From positions 1 to 64,000 of the forward strand of contig CAKZRU010000090.1 in the NCBI GenBank assembly GCA_937146725.1: a DNA stretch of 64,000 nucleotides, given 5' to 3'. Position 1 is the first letter of the stretch; each line of letters begins with the position of its first letter. The notes below the pieces were generated by a model. That model was given only the letters and a program-made list of their open reading frames with translations. It was not told where the DNA came from and ran no database searches. The stretch comes from an uncultured Myxococcales bacterium (GTDB lineage Bacteria > Myxococcota_A > Bradymonadia > UBA7976 > VGTA01). Made by a program: the position numbers and the translations under genes. Below are positions 1 through 8,394 of the stretch, one piece after another.

Positions 1-299
1 TAATATTGATAATTTAACAAGTCTATTGCTAAAATCGAGGCTGTGAATTGGGCTTGGCTTGGCTTTGAACATAAGTAAGGCTTTCAAAATCTTTTCAAGT
101 GGATGAGAAATCATAAATCTTCAGCATATCTATTTTTAATTATTTTGCTTGATCATGAACCTAAAATCAAACTCGATTGAGTAAAGTTCGGTCCAAATAC
201 AAATTATTACCATGATAATCGGCGTTCACAGGAGACTTCTCTTGACAGAATGTTGGTCGCGCTTCATAGAACTTCTTTTTACATTGAACAGGATTCCTT
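1..299. other. Leading intergenic region
   Basis: AT-rich DNA upstream of the DEAD-box helicase gene. No open frame with coding character is convincing. A sigma70-like promoter near its right end is listed separately. The left part may hold the regulatory end of a gene outside the window, but nothing specific is visible. Confidence 0.5.
242..270 (+). promoter_or_regulatory. Putative sigma70 promoter of the helicase gene
   Basis: A perfect TTGACA (242-247) is followed after 17 bases by CATAGA (265-270), which matches only the central ATA of the -10 consensus. Transcription would start near 277, giving a leader of about 23 bases before the ATG at 300. The spacing is ideal but the -10 is weak. 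Confidence 0.4.
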
Positions 300-2222
300 A
301 TGTCATTTAATGAGCTTGGCTTACGTCCAGAACTTTTACCTACTCTTGAGGAACTTGGTTTTACCGATCCAACTCCTGTTCAAGCCGAAGCCATACCGGT
401 CGCTTTGCAAGGTCAACAAGATCTCTTCGTGATCGCTCGCACCGGCACCGGTAAAACTGCAGCTTTTGGTTTACCTCTTTTGAGTTTAATCGAGGCCGCT
501 CAAAAACCTCAAGCTCTAATTCTCTCGCCAACTCGAGAGCTCGCAAATCAAATCACTCAAGAACTCAGACGCTTTGCTCGTGGGTTACCAGATCTTAGAC
601 TTGTGAGTGTTTTTGGTGGAACACCAATCGACCGCCAAATTCGTCAATTACAAAAAGGAGTCAGTATCATTGTCGCTACTCCAGGACGCTTACTTGATTT
701 GGCGCGACGAGGTGAAATCTATCCCGAGATGATCAAATACCTTGTTTTGGATGAAGCTGATGAGATGCTCAATATGGGCTTTAAAGATGAATTGGATGAA
801 ATCCTTAATCTTTTGCCGAGTGAAAAGAGAACTTGGTTATTCTCAGCGACTATGGCCAAAGGCGTTAAGCGTATTGCAAGTCGATTTATGCAACAGGCTC
901 AAGAAATTCGCTTGTCGAATGAGCAACACGCCGAAAGTAATCAAGGGGTTATAGATCACGTTGCGTATAACATTCCTAGAGGTAGAAAATATGAAGCCCT
1001 TTTAAGAATTATTGATGCAACCGATGATTTATATGCCATGGTTTTTTGTAGAACTCGCTTAGAAACTCAGTCCTTGGTAGATCGCCTAGTGGCTGATGGC
1101 ATAGACGCCGGTGCCTTACATGGAGATTTAAGTCAAGCCCTGCGAGACCAAGCGATGGGTAGATTTAAGCGAAAAGACATTCAATTATTGGTGGCAACCG
1201 ATATTGCCTCACGTGGTATTGATGTTGATGAACTCACGCATGTTTTTCATTATGATTTGCCCGAAAATGCAGAGGCTTATATCCATAGAAGCGGACGTAC
1301 CGGACGCGCAGGCAATCACGGTCAATCGGGTTTGTTTGTTGAACCTAAAGACCAACGTCGTGCAGAATACTTGGCAAGAGCTGTGCGCTTACATATTAAA
1401 CTCCAAGAGATTCCAAAGCCGCAAGACGTTGTAAAACGTCGTTTACGCAATTGGCTTAAAGAGTTTATGACCACAAGCATTCCTGAGCAACTCCCAACCT
1501 GGCTTAATGAGTTGGGGGAAGAACTTGAAATCTTAAAGTCATTAGAGCAAGAAGATTTAATTTACCATGCTTGTGCGCAAGCTTTAGCAATGACATTGAC
1601 TCAAGAGCGTTTAATCGACCTGGACCAAATCCCAGCACGTGGACGTAACAAGAGAAAAGATAGTCGAGGAGACCGTGGTGAGCGCCGAGATCGTGGTGAA
1701 GGCCGAGACCGTGGTGAGCGTCGGGACCGTGGTGAGCGTCGGGACCGTGGTGAGCGCCGAGACCGTGGTGAGCGTCGGGACCGTGGTGAACGCCAAGACC
1801 GTGATGAGCGCCAAGATAGAAGAAATCATCGTGAGCGTGGAGAGCGTGGAGAGCGTGGAGAGCGTGGAGGGCGTGGAAATTACCGAGACCGAGGAGAGCG
1901 TTTGGATCGTGGACCCAGATCAGAGGCTCCAACATCTCATGTAAGAGTAGCAAAAAGTATTCAAACCAGAGGAGAAGGACAAGCGGGTGGTGAGTCATGG
2001 GCTGTGATTGAAGTTAGTCAAGGATCTCAAGGAGGGATTTCGGAAAGAGCACTCAAGCAAAAGCTTGCTGATAGTGGTTTACAAGGCGCACAGGTTGCTA
2101 AGCTTAACATTTATGAGCATGTGGCCACCTTTGAGGTCAAAGAAAGACGTGTTGATCAAGCCTTGAAGTCATTCAAGGGGTTTAGAATTGATGGGAAAAA
2201 GGTACGGGCCCGTCGAAAATAA
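300..2222 (+). CDS. deaD: DEAD-box ATP-dependent RNA helicase, DeaD/CsdA type
   Basis: An ATP-driven RNA helicase, probably acting in ribosome assembly, RNA decay or cold adaptation as DeaD/CsdA does. The N-terminal half carries the full motif set: Q motif (TPVQ, about residue 25-28), Walker A ARTGTGKT (46-53), PTRELA, TPGRLLD, VLDEADEML (about 149-157), SAT, ATDIASRGIDV and HRSGRTGRAG. Residues about 450-545 are a low-complexity Arg/Asp/Gly/Glu tract of six-residue RRDRGE units, a likely RNA-binding tail. The last 80 residues resemble the DbpA-type RNA-binding domain. At 640 residues it is close to E. coli DeaD. The start at 300 follows a weak AGGA-like site. The helicase assignment is certain; the choice of DeaD over another DEAD-box paralogue is inference. 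Confidence 0.9.
   Translation: MSFNELGLRPELLPTLEELGFTDPTPVQAEAIPVALQGQQDLFVIARTGTGKTAAFGLPLLSLIEAAQKPQALILSPTRELANQITQELRRFARGLPDLRLVSVFGGTPIDRQIRQLQKGVSIIVATPGRLLDLARRGEIYPEMIKYLVLDEADEMLNMGFKDELDEILNLLPSEKRTWLFSATMAKGVKRIASRFMQQAQEIRLSNEQHAESNQGVIDHVAYNIPRGRKYEALLRIIDATDDLYAMVFCRTRLETQSLVDRLVADGIDAGALHGDLSQALRDQAMGRFKRKDIQLLVATDIASRGIDVDELTHVFHYDLPENAEAYIHRSGRTGRAGNHGQSGLFVEPKDQRRAEYLARAVRLHIKLQEIPKPQDVVKRRLRNWLKEFMTTSIPEQLPTWLNELGEELEILKSLEQEDLIYHACAQALAMTLTQERLIDLDQIPARGRNKRKDSRGDRGERRDRGEGRDRGERRDRGERRDRGERRDRGERRDRGERQDRDERQDRRNHRERGERGERGERGGRGNYRDRGERLDRGPRSEAPTSHVRVAKSIQTRGEGQAGGESWAVIEVSQGSQGGISERALKQKLADSGLQGAQVAKLNIYEHVATFEVKERRVDQALKSFKGFRIDGKKVRARRK
1657..1900 (+). repeat. 18-bp tandem repeat coding for RRDRGE units
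   Basis: Roughly eight imperfect copies of an 18-bp unit (cgggaccgtggtgagcgt type) lie inside the helicase gene, followed by shorter 9-bp GAGCGTGGA units. They code for the charged RRDRGE and RGE tract. Several neighbouring units are nearly identical at DNA level, which suggests recent slippage or unequal recombination. Confidence 0.8.
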
Positions 2223-2407
2223 AATATTGAACCTTACTTTAAGAGGCTAGCTGATCATTAGCGCTACATTTATATCGCTTATTTTATATTGCTTATCTTT
2301 GAGTATTAACTCTGATTTCCCTTGCTTATATTCTAAATGTATTAAAGACTTAGAATGATTTAAAACGAGAATATATCATAGCAAGTTGAATATAAAGAGA
2401 GGTGATC

Positions 2408-4240
2408 ATGATCGCAATGGGCTGTGCGGTCTGCCAAAAGCAGATATACATTGCTCATGAAAGTCACTTGCCTCTGCCGACCTGTGAGCATCATCCTTAT
2501 CGAGCAATGATCGATTGGAATTATATTGAACGTTATCCGGACGATAAACTGTTGGGTGAAACTGTTTCCGATCAATATATCCTCATTCGACCTTTAGGCA
2601 AAGGGGGCTTTGGCTCTGTCTACTTTGCAATACACAAACAAACCGATGCTAAGCAAGACACTCGTAAGGCTGTTGCCATTAAGTTTTTGACTCGAATTAG
2701 TGACGAGCTTATCGAGTTGTTTAATGATGAAATGAGATTAATGTCTCAGCTCAGAAACCAATACATCGTTCAACTCTTTGGTTCCGGACAGCACCAAAGC
2801 CCATCGGCTTCAAAACTCTTACCCTATATGGTGATGGAATTTGTAGAAGGTGAAACTCTAAGCGATCGACTTATTCAGCGGGGGCCTTTGAGTCCTCAGC
2901 AAGTCATTTTACTCCTAAAACAACTTCTTTTGGCACTCATTGAGGCACATGATTTAGGAATGGTTCACCGAGATCTCAAGCCTTTAAATCTGATGGTTTG
3001 CTATGATTCAGACCAAGACTTTAGGCTGGTTGTATTAGATTTTGGAATTTCCAAAATGTTAGATGATGCAACTCGAGAGGCAACACGTAATAAAATCATG
3101 GGAACACCTTATTATTTAGCGCCCGAGATCTTACTCAAGGGTGAGCTCAGTCATCATACTGATCTTTTTGCAGCTGCCGTTATTGCCTATGAATCCCTTA
3201 GTTATCATTCACCGTTTCTAAATGAAGAACTCAGTGGTATCGAACCCTATTTAAGATTAAGAAATATATACAAGGATCAGACAAAACCTGATCCCTTGCC
3301 TGAGCACTTGCCTAAGGAATGGACTCAGTTTTTTGACTGTGCGCTTCATGCTGATCCACTTCAAAGATTTCCTGATGCAAAGAGTATGTTGATGGCGATT
3401 GAAGTGCTTGAGCAAATGACGAGCACTGTTGATCAAGAAGAAGCAGAACATGAGGTGTCAAAAGACTTTGAAGATGATGATGAAACCATGCTTTTTAAAA
3501 AGCAATTGATGAGATGGAGTGATCAGCATTTATTTGAAGATATGAAGACTTCGATTGCAGATAGCGAAGCGAGGACAGAATTACCTAACCATGACTTGAG
3601 TGAGATCAGTGTTTTAGAGTCAGTATCAATGATTGACTCAGATTTGACTAAGGATTTTGGGAAAGTTATGACAGGCCAAAGAATAAATCCTTATACAAGT
3701 TTGCCTCAACTTCCTCCTTCACTCCCCTCATCACATCCAACTTCACTTCCGTCTTCTCTTCATCATTCACCTGTGCCTTCTGTTGTCTCCATGAAAGCAG
3801 CAAGTCCACCACCTTTACCCCAAACTAAACAACATCCGGCTCAAACAGCTAAACCAAAAGTAGTCTTAAGAGATCACAAGGCTCAAGAGCCTGAAGTCAA
3901 CACACGAAAAATTGAGCCAAAGTTTTCTATAAGTTCTCCTGATGTCCTCACTATACAAGTCGGGTCAGCAAGTCCCTTACTTAGAGAAATAAAACTTGAA
4001 GAAAGAAAACTTGGAGAAGCAGTACCGCTTCAAGCATCGCACAGCTCCAGACAAGCTCCACAAAATAGAAAAAGTAATCGCTTTGAACAACAAAGTATTG
4101 CTCAGCATATGACTCAAGAAAATACTCAAGTACATAAGCTTAAGCAGCCTTACGATTCATTTATTTGGTTTCAACTATTAATCATGGTTGGTTTGGGCAT
4201 TGGTTTCGCATATGTTGTTGCCCATTATATTTTGAACTAG
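2408..4240 (+). CDS. Hanks-type serine/threonine protein kinase, membrane anchored
   Basis: A eukaryotic-like Ser/Thr kinase. The order is: a short Cys/His cluster (C6, C9, C26, H28) that may bind zinc; the kinase domain with GKGGFG P-loop (64-69), VAIK lysine K92, HRDLKPLN (187-194), DFG (211-213) and APE (238-240), all intact; a roughly 240-residue Pro/Ser-rich linker; and one transmembrane segment at about 583-606 with almost nothing after it. The kinase domain is therefore cytoplasmic on a tail anchor, and there are no PASTA or other sensor domains outside. Start: a GTG at 2402 is possible, but GAGAGG ends five bases before the ATG at 2408, so that ATG is preferred (610 aa). The substrate is unknown; rph and rdgB follow on the same strand. 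Confidence 0.9.
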   Translation: MIAMGCAVCQKQIYIAHESHLPLPTCEHHPYRAMIDWNYIERYPDDKLLGETVSDQYILIRPLGKGGFGSVYFAIHKQTDAKQDTRKAVAIKFLTRISDELIELFNDEMRLMSQLRNQYIVQLFGSGQHQSPSASKLLPYMVMEFVEGETLSDRLIQRGPLSPQQVILLLKQLLLALIEAHDLGMVHRDLKPLNLMVCYDSDQDFRLVVLDFGISKMLDDATREATRNKIMGTPYYLAPEILLKGELSHHTDLFAAAVIAYESLSYHSPFLNEELSGIEPYLRLRNIYKDQTKPDPLPEHLPKEWTQFFDCALHADPLQRFPDAKSMLMAIEVLEQMTSTVDQEEAEHEVSKDFEDDDETMLFKKQLMRWSDQHLFEDMKTSIADSEARTELPNHDLSEISVLESVSMIDSDLTKDFGKVMTGQRINPYTSLPQLPPSLPSSHPTSLPSSLHHSPVPSVVSMKAASPPPLPQTKQHPAQTAKPKVVLRDHKAQEPEVNTRKIEPKFSISSPDVLTIQVGSASPLLREIKLEERKLGEAVPLQASHSSRQAPQNRKSNRFEQQSIAQHMTQENTQVHKLKQPYDSFIWFQLLIMVGLGIGFAYVVAHYILN

Positions 4241-4320
4241 AACCTATCTAGAAAATATATCCAAAATTAAAAAGTTGACGATCAAAGAAGCCTTAAGTGG
4301 CTTAAGTAAAGGAAAGTACC

Positions 4321-5004
4321 ATGACTAGAATCGATGGACGTTTAGAGCATGACCTAAGACCCATTTCGTTTGAGTTGGGCGTTCAAAAACATGTGGCTGG
4401 TAGTGCTCTTATTAAATGGGGAGATACACATGTTTTATGTGCCGCAAGTATTGAGGAGCGAGTACCCTCTTTTGTGGAAGAAGGCGGGTGGATTAGTGCT
4501 GAATACTCCTTACTGCCAGGTTCAACACACAGTCGAGTACGCCGTGAGCGCAAAGGGCCATCGGGACGTACTGCTGAAATTCAACGGCTGATTGGACGCA
4601 GTCTACGCGGGGCGATTGATTTAATGAAACTTGAAGGGCTTTCTTTGGCGATCGATTGCGATGTGATTCAAGCCGATGGTGGCACTCGTTGTGCAGCCAT
4701 TACCGGTGCCTTTGTGGCGGCTTCAATTGCTCTTAAACCTTTTAATTATCAACCCTCACCCTTTGCCGCAATTAGCTTTGGGCTTGTGGATGGGCAATTA
4801 CTCACAGATCTTTGCTATCACGAAGATTCTCAAGCCGAGGTTGATATGAATATTGTTTTATCAACCAAAGGTCTTATTGAAGTACAAGGAACTGCAGAAA
4901 GAAAACCATTTAACTCAAAGCAACTTTTAGAAATGGTACAACGAGCTGAAAAAGCATCAGAGCATATCTTTGAGCTACAAAAACAAGCGATTCTTTCTTG
5001 CTAA
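4321..5004 (+). CDS. rph: Ribonuclease PH
   Basis: A phosphorolytic 3'-5' exoribonuclease that trims tRNA 3' ends, releasing nucleoside diphosphates. Family signatures are visible: N-terminal MTRIDGR, GDTHVLC, EYSLLPGSTHSR, the basic RKGPSGRTAEIQRLIGRSLR stretch, and CDVIQADGGTR. At 227 residues it is about ten shorter than E. coli RNase PH, missing only part of the C-terminal tail. AGGAAAG precedes the ATG. It sits directly before rdgB, a common rph-rdgB arrangement, and shortly before a tRNA array. None of the tRNAs here encodes CCA, so RNase PH trimming followed by CCA addition would fit. Confidence 0.95.
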   Translation: MTRIDGRLEHDLRPISFELGVQKHVAGSALIKWGDTHVLCAASIEERVPSFVEEGGWISAEYSLLPGSTHSRVRRERKGPSGRTAEIQRLIGRSLRGAIDLMKLEGLSLAIDCDVIQADGGTRCAAITGAFVAASIALKPFNYQPSPFAAISFGLVDGQLLTDLCYHEDSQAEVDMNIVLSTKGLIEVQGTAERKPFNSKQLLEMVQRAEKASEHIFELQKQAILSC

Positions 5005-5056
5005 AGCTTTATATAGGCTAAAGTAGGTAAGAGTTACAGAAAGCTAGGGACTATTG

Positions 5057-5701
5057 ATGTTATTGATGACGGGTAATCTACACAAAAAAGATGAGTTTAA
5101 GCGCTTAATGCCCCAATGGCAGTGGCAAAGCTTTAAAGAATGGGCTGATCTTCATGGAACAGGCCCTTTCCCAGAAATTATTGAAGATGGGGTAAGTTTT
5201 GCGGAAAATGCCATTATTAAGGCTAAAACAGGCTTTGAAAGAACGGGGATACTGTGTCTTGCCGATGACAGTGGCCTATGTGTGGATGCTTTAAATGGTG
5301 AACCCGGCATTAAAAGTGCGCGTTATGTCGAAGGTAGTGATCAAGATCGGTATGAAGCGCTATTAAAGGCTTTAGAGGGCGTATCACCCTCTGAACGAAC
5401 AGCAGCTTTTCATTGTGTATTGGCGATTGCAGGTCTGAATCATCAGCAAAAAACAGCGGTGTTGAAGTCTCTCCCTAAAGAAAACTTAGCATGGCAAGAC
5501 GACTGCCTACTTGCCTTTGGATATTGTCAAGGAAGCATCCGACAGAGTCCATATGGTGACGGAGGCTTTGGTTATGATCCTATTTTTAATTTAAATGATG
5601 GACGTTCTTTTGCTTCGATCAGTGGAGAAAATAAGGATAAATTTAGTCATAGAGGAAATGCCTTAAGAGCTTTATCAAAGTTGAGTAAAATATTTTCTTG
5701 A
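5057..5701 (+). CDS. rdgB: Non-canonical purine NTP pyrophosphatase (RdgB/HAM1 family)
   Basis: Hydrolyses dITP, ITP and XTP to the monophosphate and pyrophosphate, keeping deaminated purines out of DNA and RNA. Seen in the protein: TGNLHKK near the start, ADDSGLCVDALNGEPGIKSARY (Asp-rich metal/substrate region), GDGGFGYDPIF, and SFASISGENKDKFSHRGNA near the end, the normal family order. A TTG at 5054 is in frame, but AGGGA ends six bases before the ATG at 5057, so that ATG is taken (214 aa). It lies 52 bp after rph. Its stop codon overlaps a TTGACT that could be the -35 of the tRNA array. Confidence 0.95.
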   Translation: MLLMTGNLHKKDEFKRLMPQWQWQSFKEWADLHGTGPFPEIIEDGVSFAENAIIKAKTGFERTGILCLADDSGLCVDALNGEPGIKSARYVEGSDQDRYEALLKALEGVSPSERTAAFHCVLAIAGLNHQQKTAVLKSLPKENLAWQDDCLLAFGYCQGSIRQSPYGDGGFGYDPIFNLNDGRSFASISGENKDKFSHRGNALRALSKLSKIFS

Positions 5702-5724
5702 CTCTTGGTTTTAGGTCGTATAAG
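5698..5724 (+). promoter_or_regulatory. Possible promoter of the tRNA array
   Basis: TTGACT (5698-5703) and TATAAG (5719-5724) are separated by 15 bases, which is shorter than optimal. The site overlaps the rdgB stop codon and lies just before tRNA-Pro. Read-through from rph-rdgB is an alternative. Confidence 0.3.
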
Positions 5725-5750
5725 AACTACCTCACATTCGTCATACACAT

Positions 5751-5824
<74 letters not shown>

Positions 5825-5859
5825 CTTCTTTGACATCATTTAATATATATAATCACTCT

Positions 5860-5931
5860 GCGCTTGTAGCTCAGCGGAAGAGCAGTGGCCTTCTAAGCCA
5901 TTGGTCGCAGGTTCGAATCCTGCCAGGCGCG
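5860..5931 (+). tRNA. tRNA-Arg(TCT)
   Basis: A 72-base cloverleaf. Acceptor GCGCTTG pairs with CAGGCGC, discriminator G. Anticodon loop CTTCTAA between GTGGC and GCCAT gives TCT. The T arm contains GGTTCGAATCC. No CCA is encoded. Confidence 0.93.
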
Positions 5932-6012
5932 TTTGCGCTCGGACGGGTTCTACTCGCTTGAGCACAAGAGAGCAAGTTAGCATTGTTTTTTAAGATCAGT
6001 CGTTTTACTTTT

Positions 6013-6085
6013 GCATCTGTAGCTCAGTTGGAAGAGCGCCGGACTTCGAATCCGTAGGTCGCAGGTTCGAGCCCTGCCAGGTGCG
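6013..6085 (+). tRNA. tRNA-Arg(TCG)
   Basis: A 73-base cloverleaf. Acceptor GCATCTG pairs with CAGGTGC, discriminator G. Anticodon loop CTTCGAA gives TCG. The anticodon stem CCGGA/TCCGT has a C-U mismatch at 27-43, shared with the following tRNA-Lys. No CCA is encoded. Confidence 0.92.
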
Positions 6086-6089
6086 TTGT

Positions 6090-6162
6090 GGGCTATTAGC
6101 TCAATCGGTAGAGCACCGGACTCTTAATCCGTTGGTTGAAGGTTCGAGTCCTTCATGGCCCA
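6090..6162 (+). tRNA. tRNA-Lys(CTT)
   Basis: A 73-base cloverleaf only four bases after tRNA-Arg(TCG). Acceptor GGGCTAT pairs with ATGGCCC, discriminator A. Anticodon loop CTCTTAA gives CTT. T arm GAAGG-TTCGAGT-CCTTC. No CCA is encoded. Confidence 0.93.
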
Positions 6163-6195
6163 CTCTAAGTAAATCTACTAATTACATGGCATAGA

Positions 6196-6310
6196 TTGCT
6201 TGCACTCACAAGCAAAGATTATATAGGTTAAAGTCTAAAGAAAACCTTAAGTATAAATGCAAATTTATACTTGAGTTTAAAAAAGAGATCGTATATTATA
6301 TAGATCTCTT
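6196..6310 (+). other. Three tandem perfect hairpins between tRNA-Lys and tRNA-Leu
   Basis: Three perfect inverted repeats follow one another: TTGCTTG/CAAGCAA (6196-6215, 6-base loop), GTATAAAT/ATTTATAC around a GCAA loop (6251-6270), and AAGAGATC/GATCTCTT (6283-6310, 12-base loop), the last ending two bases before tRNA-Leu. None is followed by a clean T-run. They may be RNA-processing or weak termination structures. Confidence 0.6.
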
Positions 6311-6312
6311 GT

Positions 6313-6394
6313 GCGAGGATGGCGGAATTGGTAGACGCACTGGATTTAGGTTCCAGCGGGGCGACCCGTGGGGGTTCGACTCCCCCTCTTCGTA
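6313..6394 (+). tRNA. tRNA-Leu(TAG)
   Basis: An 82-base class II tRNA with a long variable arm (GCGGGGCGACCCGT region). Acceptor GCGAGGA pairs with TCTTCGT, so the terminal pair would be G1-U72, unusual; discriminator A. Anticodon stem CTGGA/TCCAG encloses TTTAGGT with anticodon TAG. No CCA is encoded. A terminator follows at once. Confidence 0.92.
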
Positions 6395-6400
6395 CATAAT

Positions 6401-6437
6401 AAAAAACCTCTGTGATTCGTCATGGAGGTTTTTTTTT
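6401..6437 (+). terminator. Rho-independent terminator after tRNA-Leu
   Basis: AACCTC and GAGGTT form a stem, preceded by an A-run and followed by at least eight T. It lies seven bases after the tRNA and closes the array. Confidence 0.9.
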
Positions 6438-6745
6438 GCCTATAGTTTTCCCTGTAAAACAGAGTTAAATCGCTTTTTACGTTGATCGACTCCAACTTGT
6501 TTATTGCTTCAGTAAGAGCTTTTTTCTTATGTAAATTAAAATACTTACTCAGTAAATTAGTGCTTAAAAAACATTAAGAATCAGAGATCTTTTTGAGGAT
6601 CTCTTGAGTTTTGGATCAAGTAGAGGTAGAAGTTCGCTCTAAATTAAGTAATAGAGCTTTCTCATATTTCTTTTTTGAGAGAGTTTAAACCCCATACTCA
6701 ACTAGACTGTTGGTCATCATTAAGATCAATAAAGTGAGGAAACCC
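6438..6745. other. Leader region upstream of tig
   Basis: AT-rich, no coding frame seen. It contains a perfect inverted repeat AGAGATC (6583-6589)/GATCTCT (6598-6604) with an 8-base loop; the same arm sequences occur in the hairpin at 6283-6310 just before tRNA-Leu. A promoter for the tig-clp-lon block is expected here but no clear -35/-10 pair stands out. Confidence 0.4.
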
Positions 6746-8044
6746 ATGGAAGTATTAAACAATAATCTTGATGGCTTCACCCAAAGCGTATCTTTCAAGT
6801 TCGCATGGGAGACAATTAACCCCCAATACAACAAGGAACTGTCAAAGGTCAAAGCCACTGCTAAAATCCCAGGTTTCCGTAAGGGTAAGGTATCAAAAAA
6901 GATTATTGAGCAACGGTATGGTCGCAGCATACTTGCTGACTTGCAGTCTAATGCAGTACAAGAGTCTTGGACTCATCTGCTTAATGACTTGGCTCTTGTA
7001 CCTCTCAGCCAACCTAATTTGGATATGACTAAGGCGCTTAAGCGTGGAAGTGATTTAGAACTGACCTTTAGTTTTGAGGTCATTCCTCCTTTTGATCTAC
7101 CAGAGGCTTCTACGCTTGAGGGTGAAAAAGAAGTTTGGACAGTAAGCTCGGCTCGTATTGATAAAGAAGTTGCAAATCTCCGTGATTTACATGGCGAGTG
7201 GATTGAACTAAAGCGACGCAAGAAATGCCGAGATGGTGACTTGGTCACTGTTTCACTCAATGCTTTTGAAGGTGATGAAGCCTTAGAAAACCTTAATTCT
7301 CCTGAAGAAAAGGTTGAGCTTGGTCAACAGCGTATTATTCCGGAAATCGAAAAAGCGATCCAAGGTTTAAAACTGACTGAGACTTTTAGCGTTGATTATG
7401 AGTTCCCTGAAGATCACCCTAATCCTGAAATTGCAGGTAAAGCGATTCGTTTTGAGGGTGTAGTGAATAATATCCAAGAAAAAAGCCCCTTGGACATGGA
7501 AGCTCTTATCGAAAAGCTTCCTGATGAAAGCGAAGAAGCCCTTCGTGAGCGTTTGAGCAACGAGCTTAAAGCACAAAAAGAGCAAGAGAGCTTGATGAAT
7601 CTGAGAACAGCTGTTGCCAAGCAGTTAAAAGAGAAAAGCGACTTTGCACTACCTCCGGCAGCTGTTGAAGATCAAACAAATGCTCGCCTGCATCACCAAC
7701 ATAATCACGCTGCTGGTGAAGCCTGTGATCACAGCCACAGCGATGAGGAAAAACAAGAAGCTGAAGAACAAGCTAAAAGCGATTTACGTTTTGAGGCTAT
7801 TGTTCGTGAGTATGCTAAAGTGAATCAAATTGAAGTTACTGATTCTGACTTCACCGGTCGCTTATTAGAAATGCTTCGTTCAGCTGGCGAATATGGCATG
7901 CAAATGATTCAGTTCTATCAACAACCAGCAAATCGTGACCGCCTAAAAGCGATGATTCTTGATGATAAAGTGGTTGATAGCTATATTGACGCGGCTAACT
8001 TTAAAGAAAACGAGCAAGAGTTAGGCCTTGAAGACGAGGCTTAG
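6746..8044 (+). CDS. tig: Trigger factor, ribosome-associated chaperone / peptidyl-prolyl isomerase
   Basis: Binds near the ribosomal exit tunnel and shields nascent chains. The ribosome-binding signature GFRKGKVSKKIIEQRYG is present near the N terminus, followed by a PPIase-like middle domain and a long helical C-terminal chaperone region. Unusual: residues about 315-335 form a His-rich insert (LHHQHNHAAGEACDHSHSDEE region, six His and one Cys in about 17 residues) that could bind metal. A TTG at 6710 is in frame, but GTGAGGA sits just before the ATG at 6746, giving 432 aa, the usual size. It leads the conserved tig-clpP-clpX-lon order. The stop codon lies inside the first of six direct repeats. 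Confidence 0.95.
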   Translation: MEVLNNNLDGFTQSVSFKFAWETINPQYNKELSKVKATAKIPGFRKGKVSKKIIEQRYGRSILADLQSNAVQESWTHLLNDLALVPLSQPNLDMTKALKRGSDLELTFSFEVIPPFDLPEASTLEGEKEVWTVSSARIDKEVANLRDLHGEWIELKRRKKCRDGDLVTVSLNAFEGDEALENLNSPEEKVELGQQRIIPEIEKAIQGLKLTETFSVDYEFPEDHPNPEIAGKAIRFEGVVNNIQEKSPLDMEALIEKLPDESEEALRERLSNELKAQKEQESLMNLRTAVAKQLKEKSDFALPPAAVEDQTNARLHHQHNHAAGEACDHSHSDEEKQEAEEQAKSDLRFEAIVREYAKVNQIEVTDSDFTGRLLEMLRSAGEYGMQMIQFYQQPANRDRLKAMILDDKVVDSYIDAANFKENEQELGLEDEA

Positions 8045-8154
8045 AACTCTAGGGACGGCTTAGAACTCTAGGGACGGCTTAAAACTCTAGGGACGGCTTA
8101 AAACTCTAGGGACGGCTTAAAACTCTAGGGACGGCTTAAAACTCTAGGGCCGGC
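8041..8154 (+). repeat. Six tandem 19-bp direct repeats overlapping the tig stop codon
   Basis: Six head-to-tail copies of TTARAACTCTAGGGACGGC fill 114 bp exactly (8041-8059, then every 19 bp). Copies 1-2 have G at position 4, copies 3-6 have A; the last copy has GGGCCGGC instead of GGGACGGC. The tig stop TAG (8042-8044) is bases 2-4 of copy 1. There are no spacers, so it is not a CRISPR array. The repeat is not obviously coding. Confidence 0.95.
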
Positions 8155-8394
8155 TTAATATTCGGCACAAATCTCACCCCCATTTAGCAAAAAAGCATTT
8201 AAGAAGCTGTTTACAAAAAATAAAACAAAACTTAAATGTCCTATTATCGCAATCAGTTCGGTTTTACTTGTGTAGTTACTAAAAGATTGGTGAACTTTCT
8301 CTGAGTTCTTTAGGGTGAGCTCTTGACGTTCTCAATCTTGGGTTTAAAGTCATTTAAACTCTTTTTATTTATTACCCTACTCAATGAGGTCTCC
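8155..8394. other. tig-clpP intergenic region
   Basis: AT-rich DNA between the 19-bp repeats and clpP. A weak promoter candidate is TTTACA (8210-8215), 17 bases, TAAATG (8233-8238). No other feature is evident. Confidence 0.35.

Noticed and set aside
250..432. Small open frame at the helicase start
   Set aside because: It overlaps the start of the helicase in another frame and has no family features.
1504..1998. Antisense open frame of 164 codons and other frames across the helicase repeat
   Set aside because: It is produced by the 18-bp repeat read on the other strand, low complexity, with no Shine-Dalgarno; the sense frame is the real DEAD-box gene.
8041..8154. CRISPR-like array
   Set aside because: The units are 19 bp, head to tail, with no spacers, and no cas genes are present; it is a plain tandem repeat.
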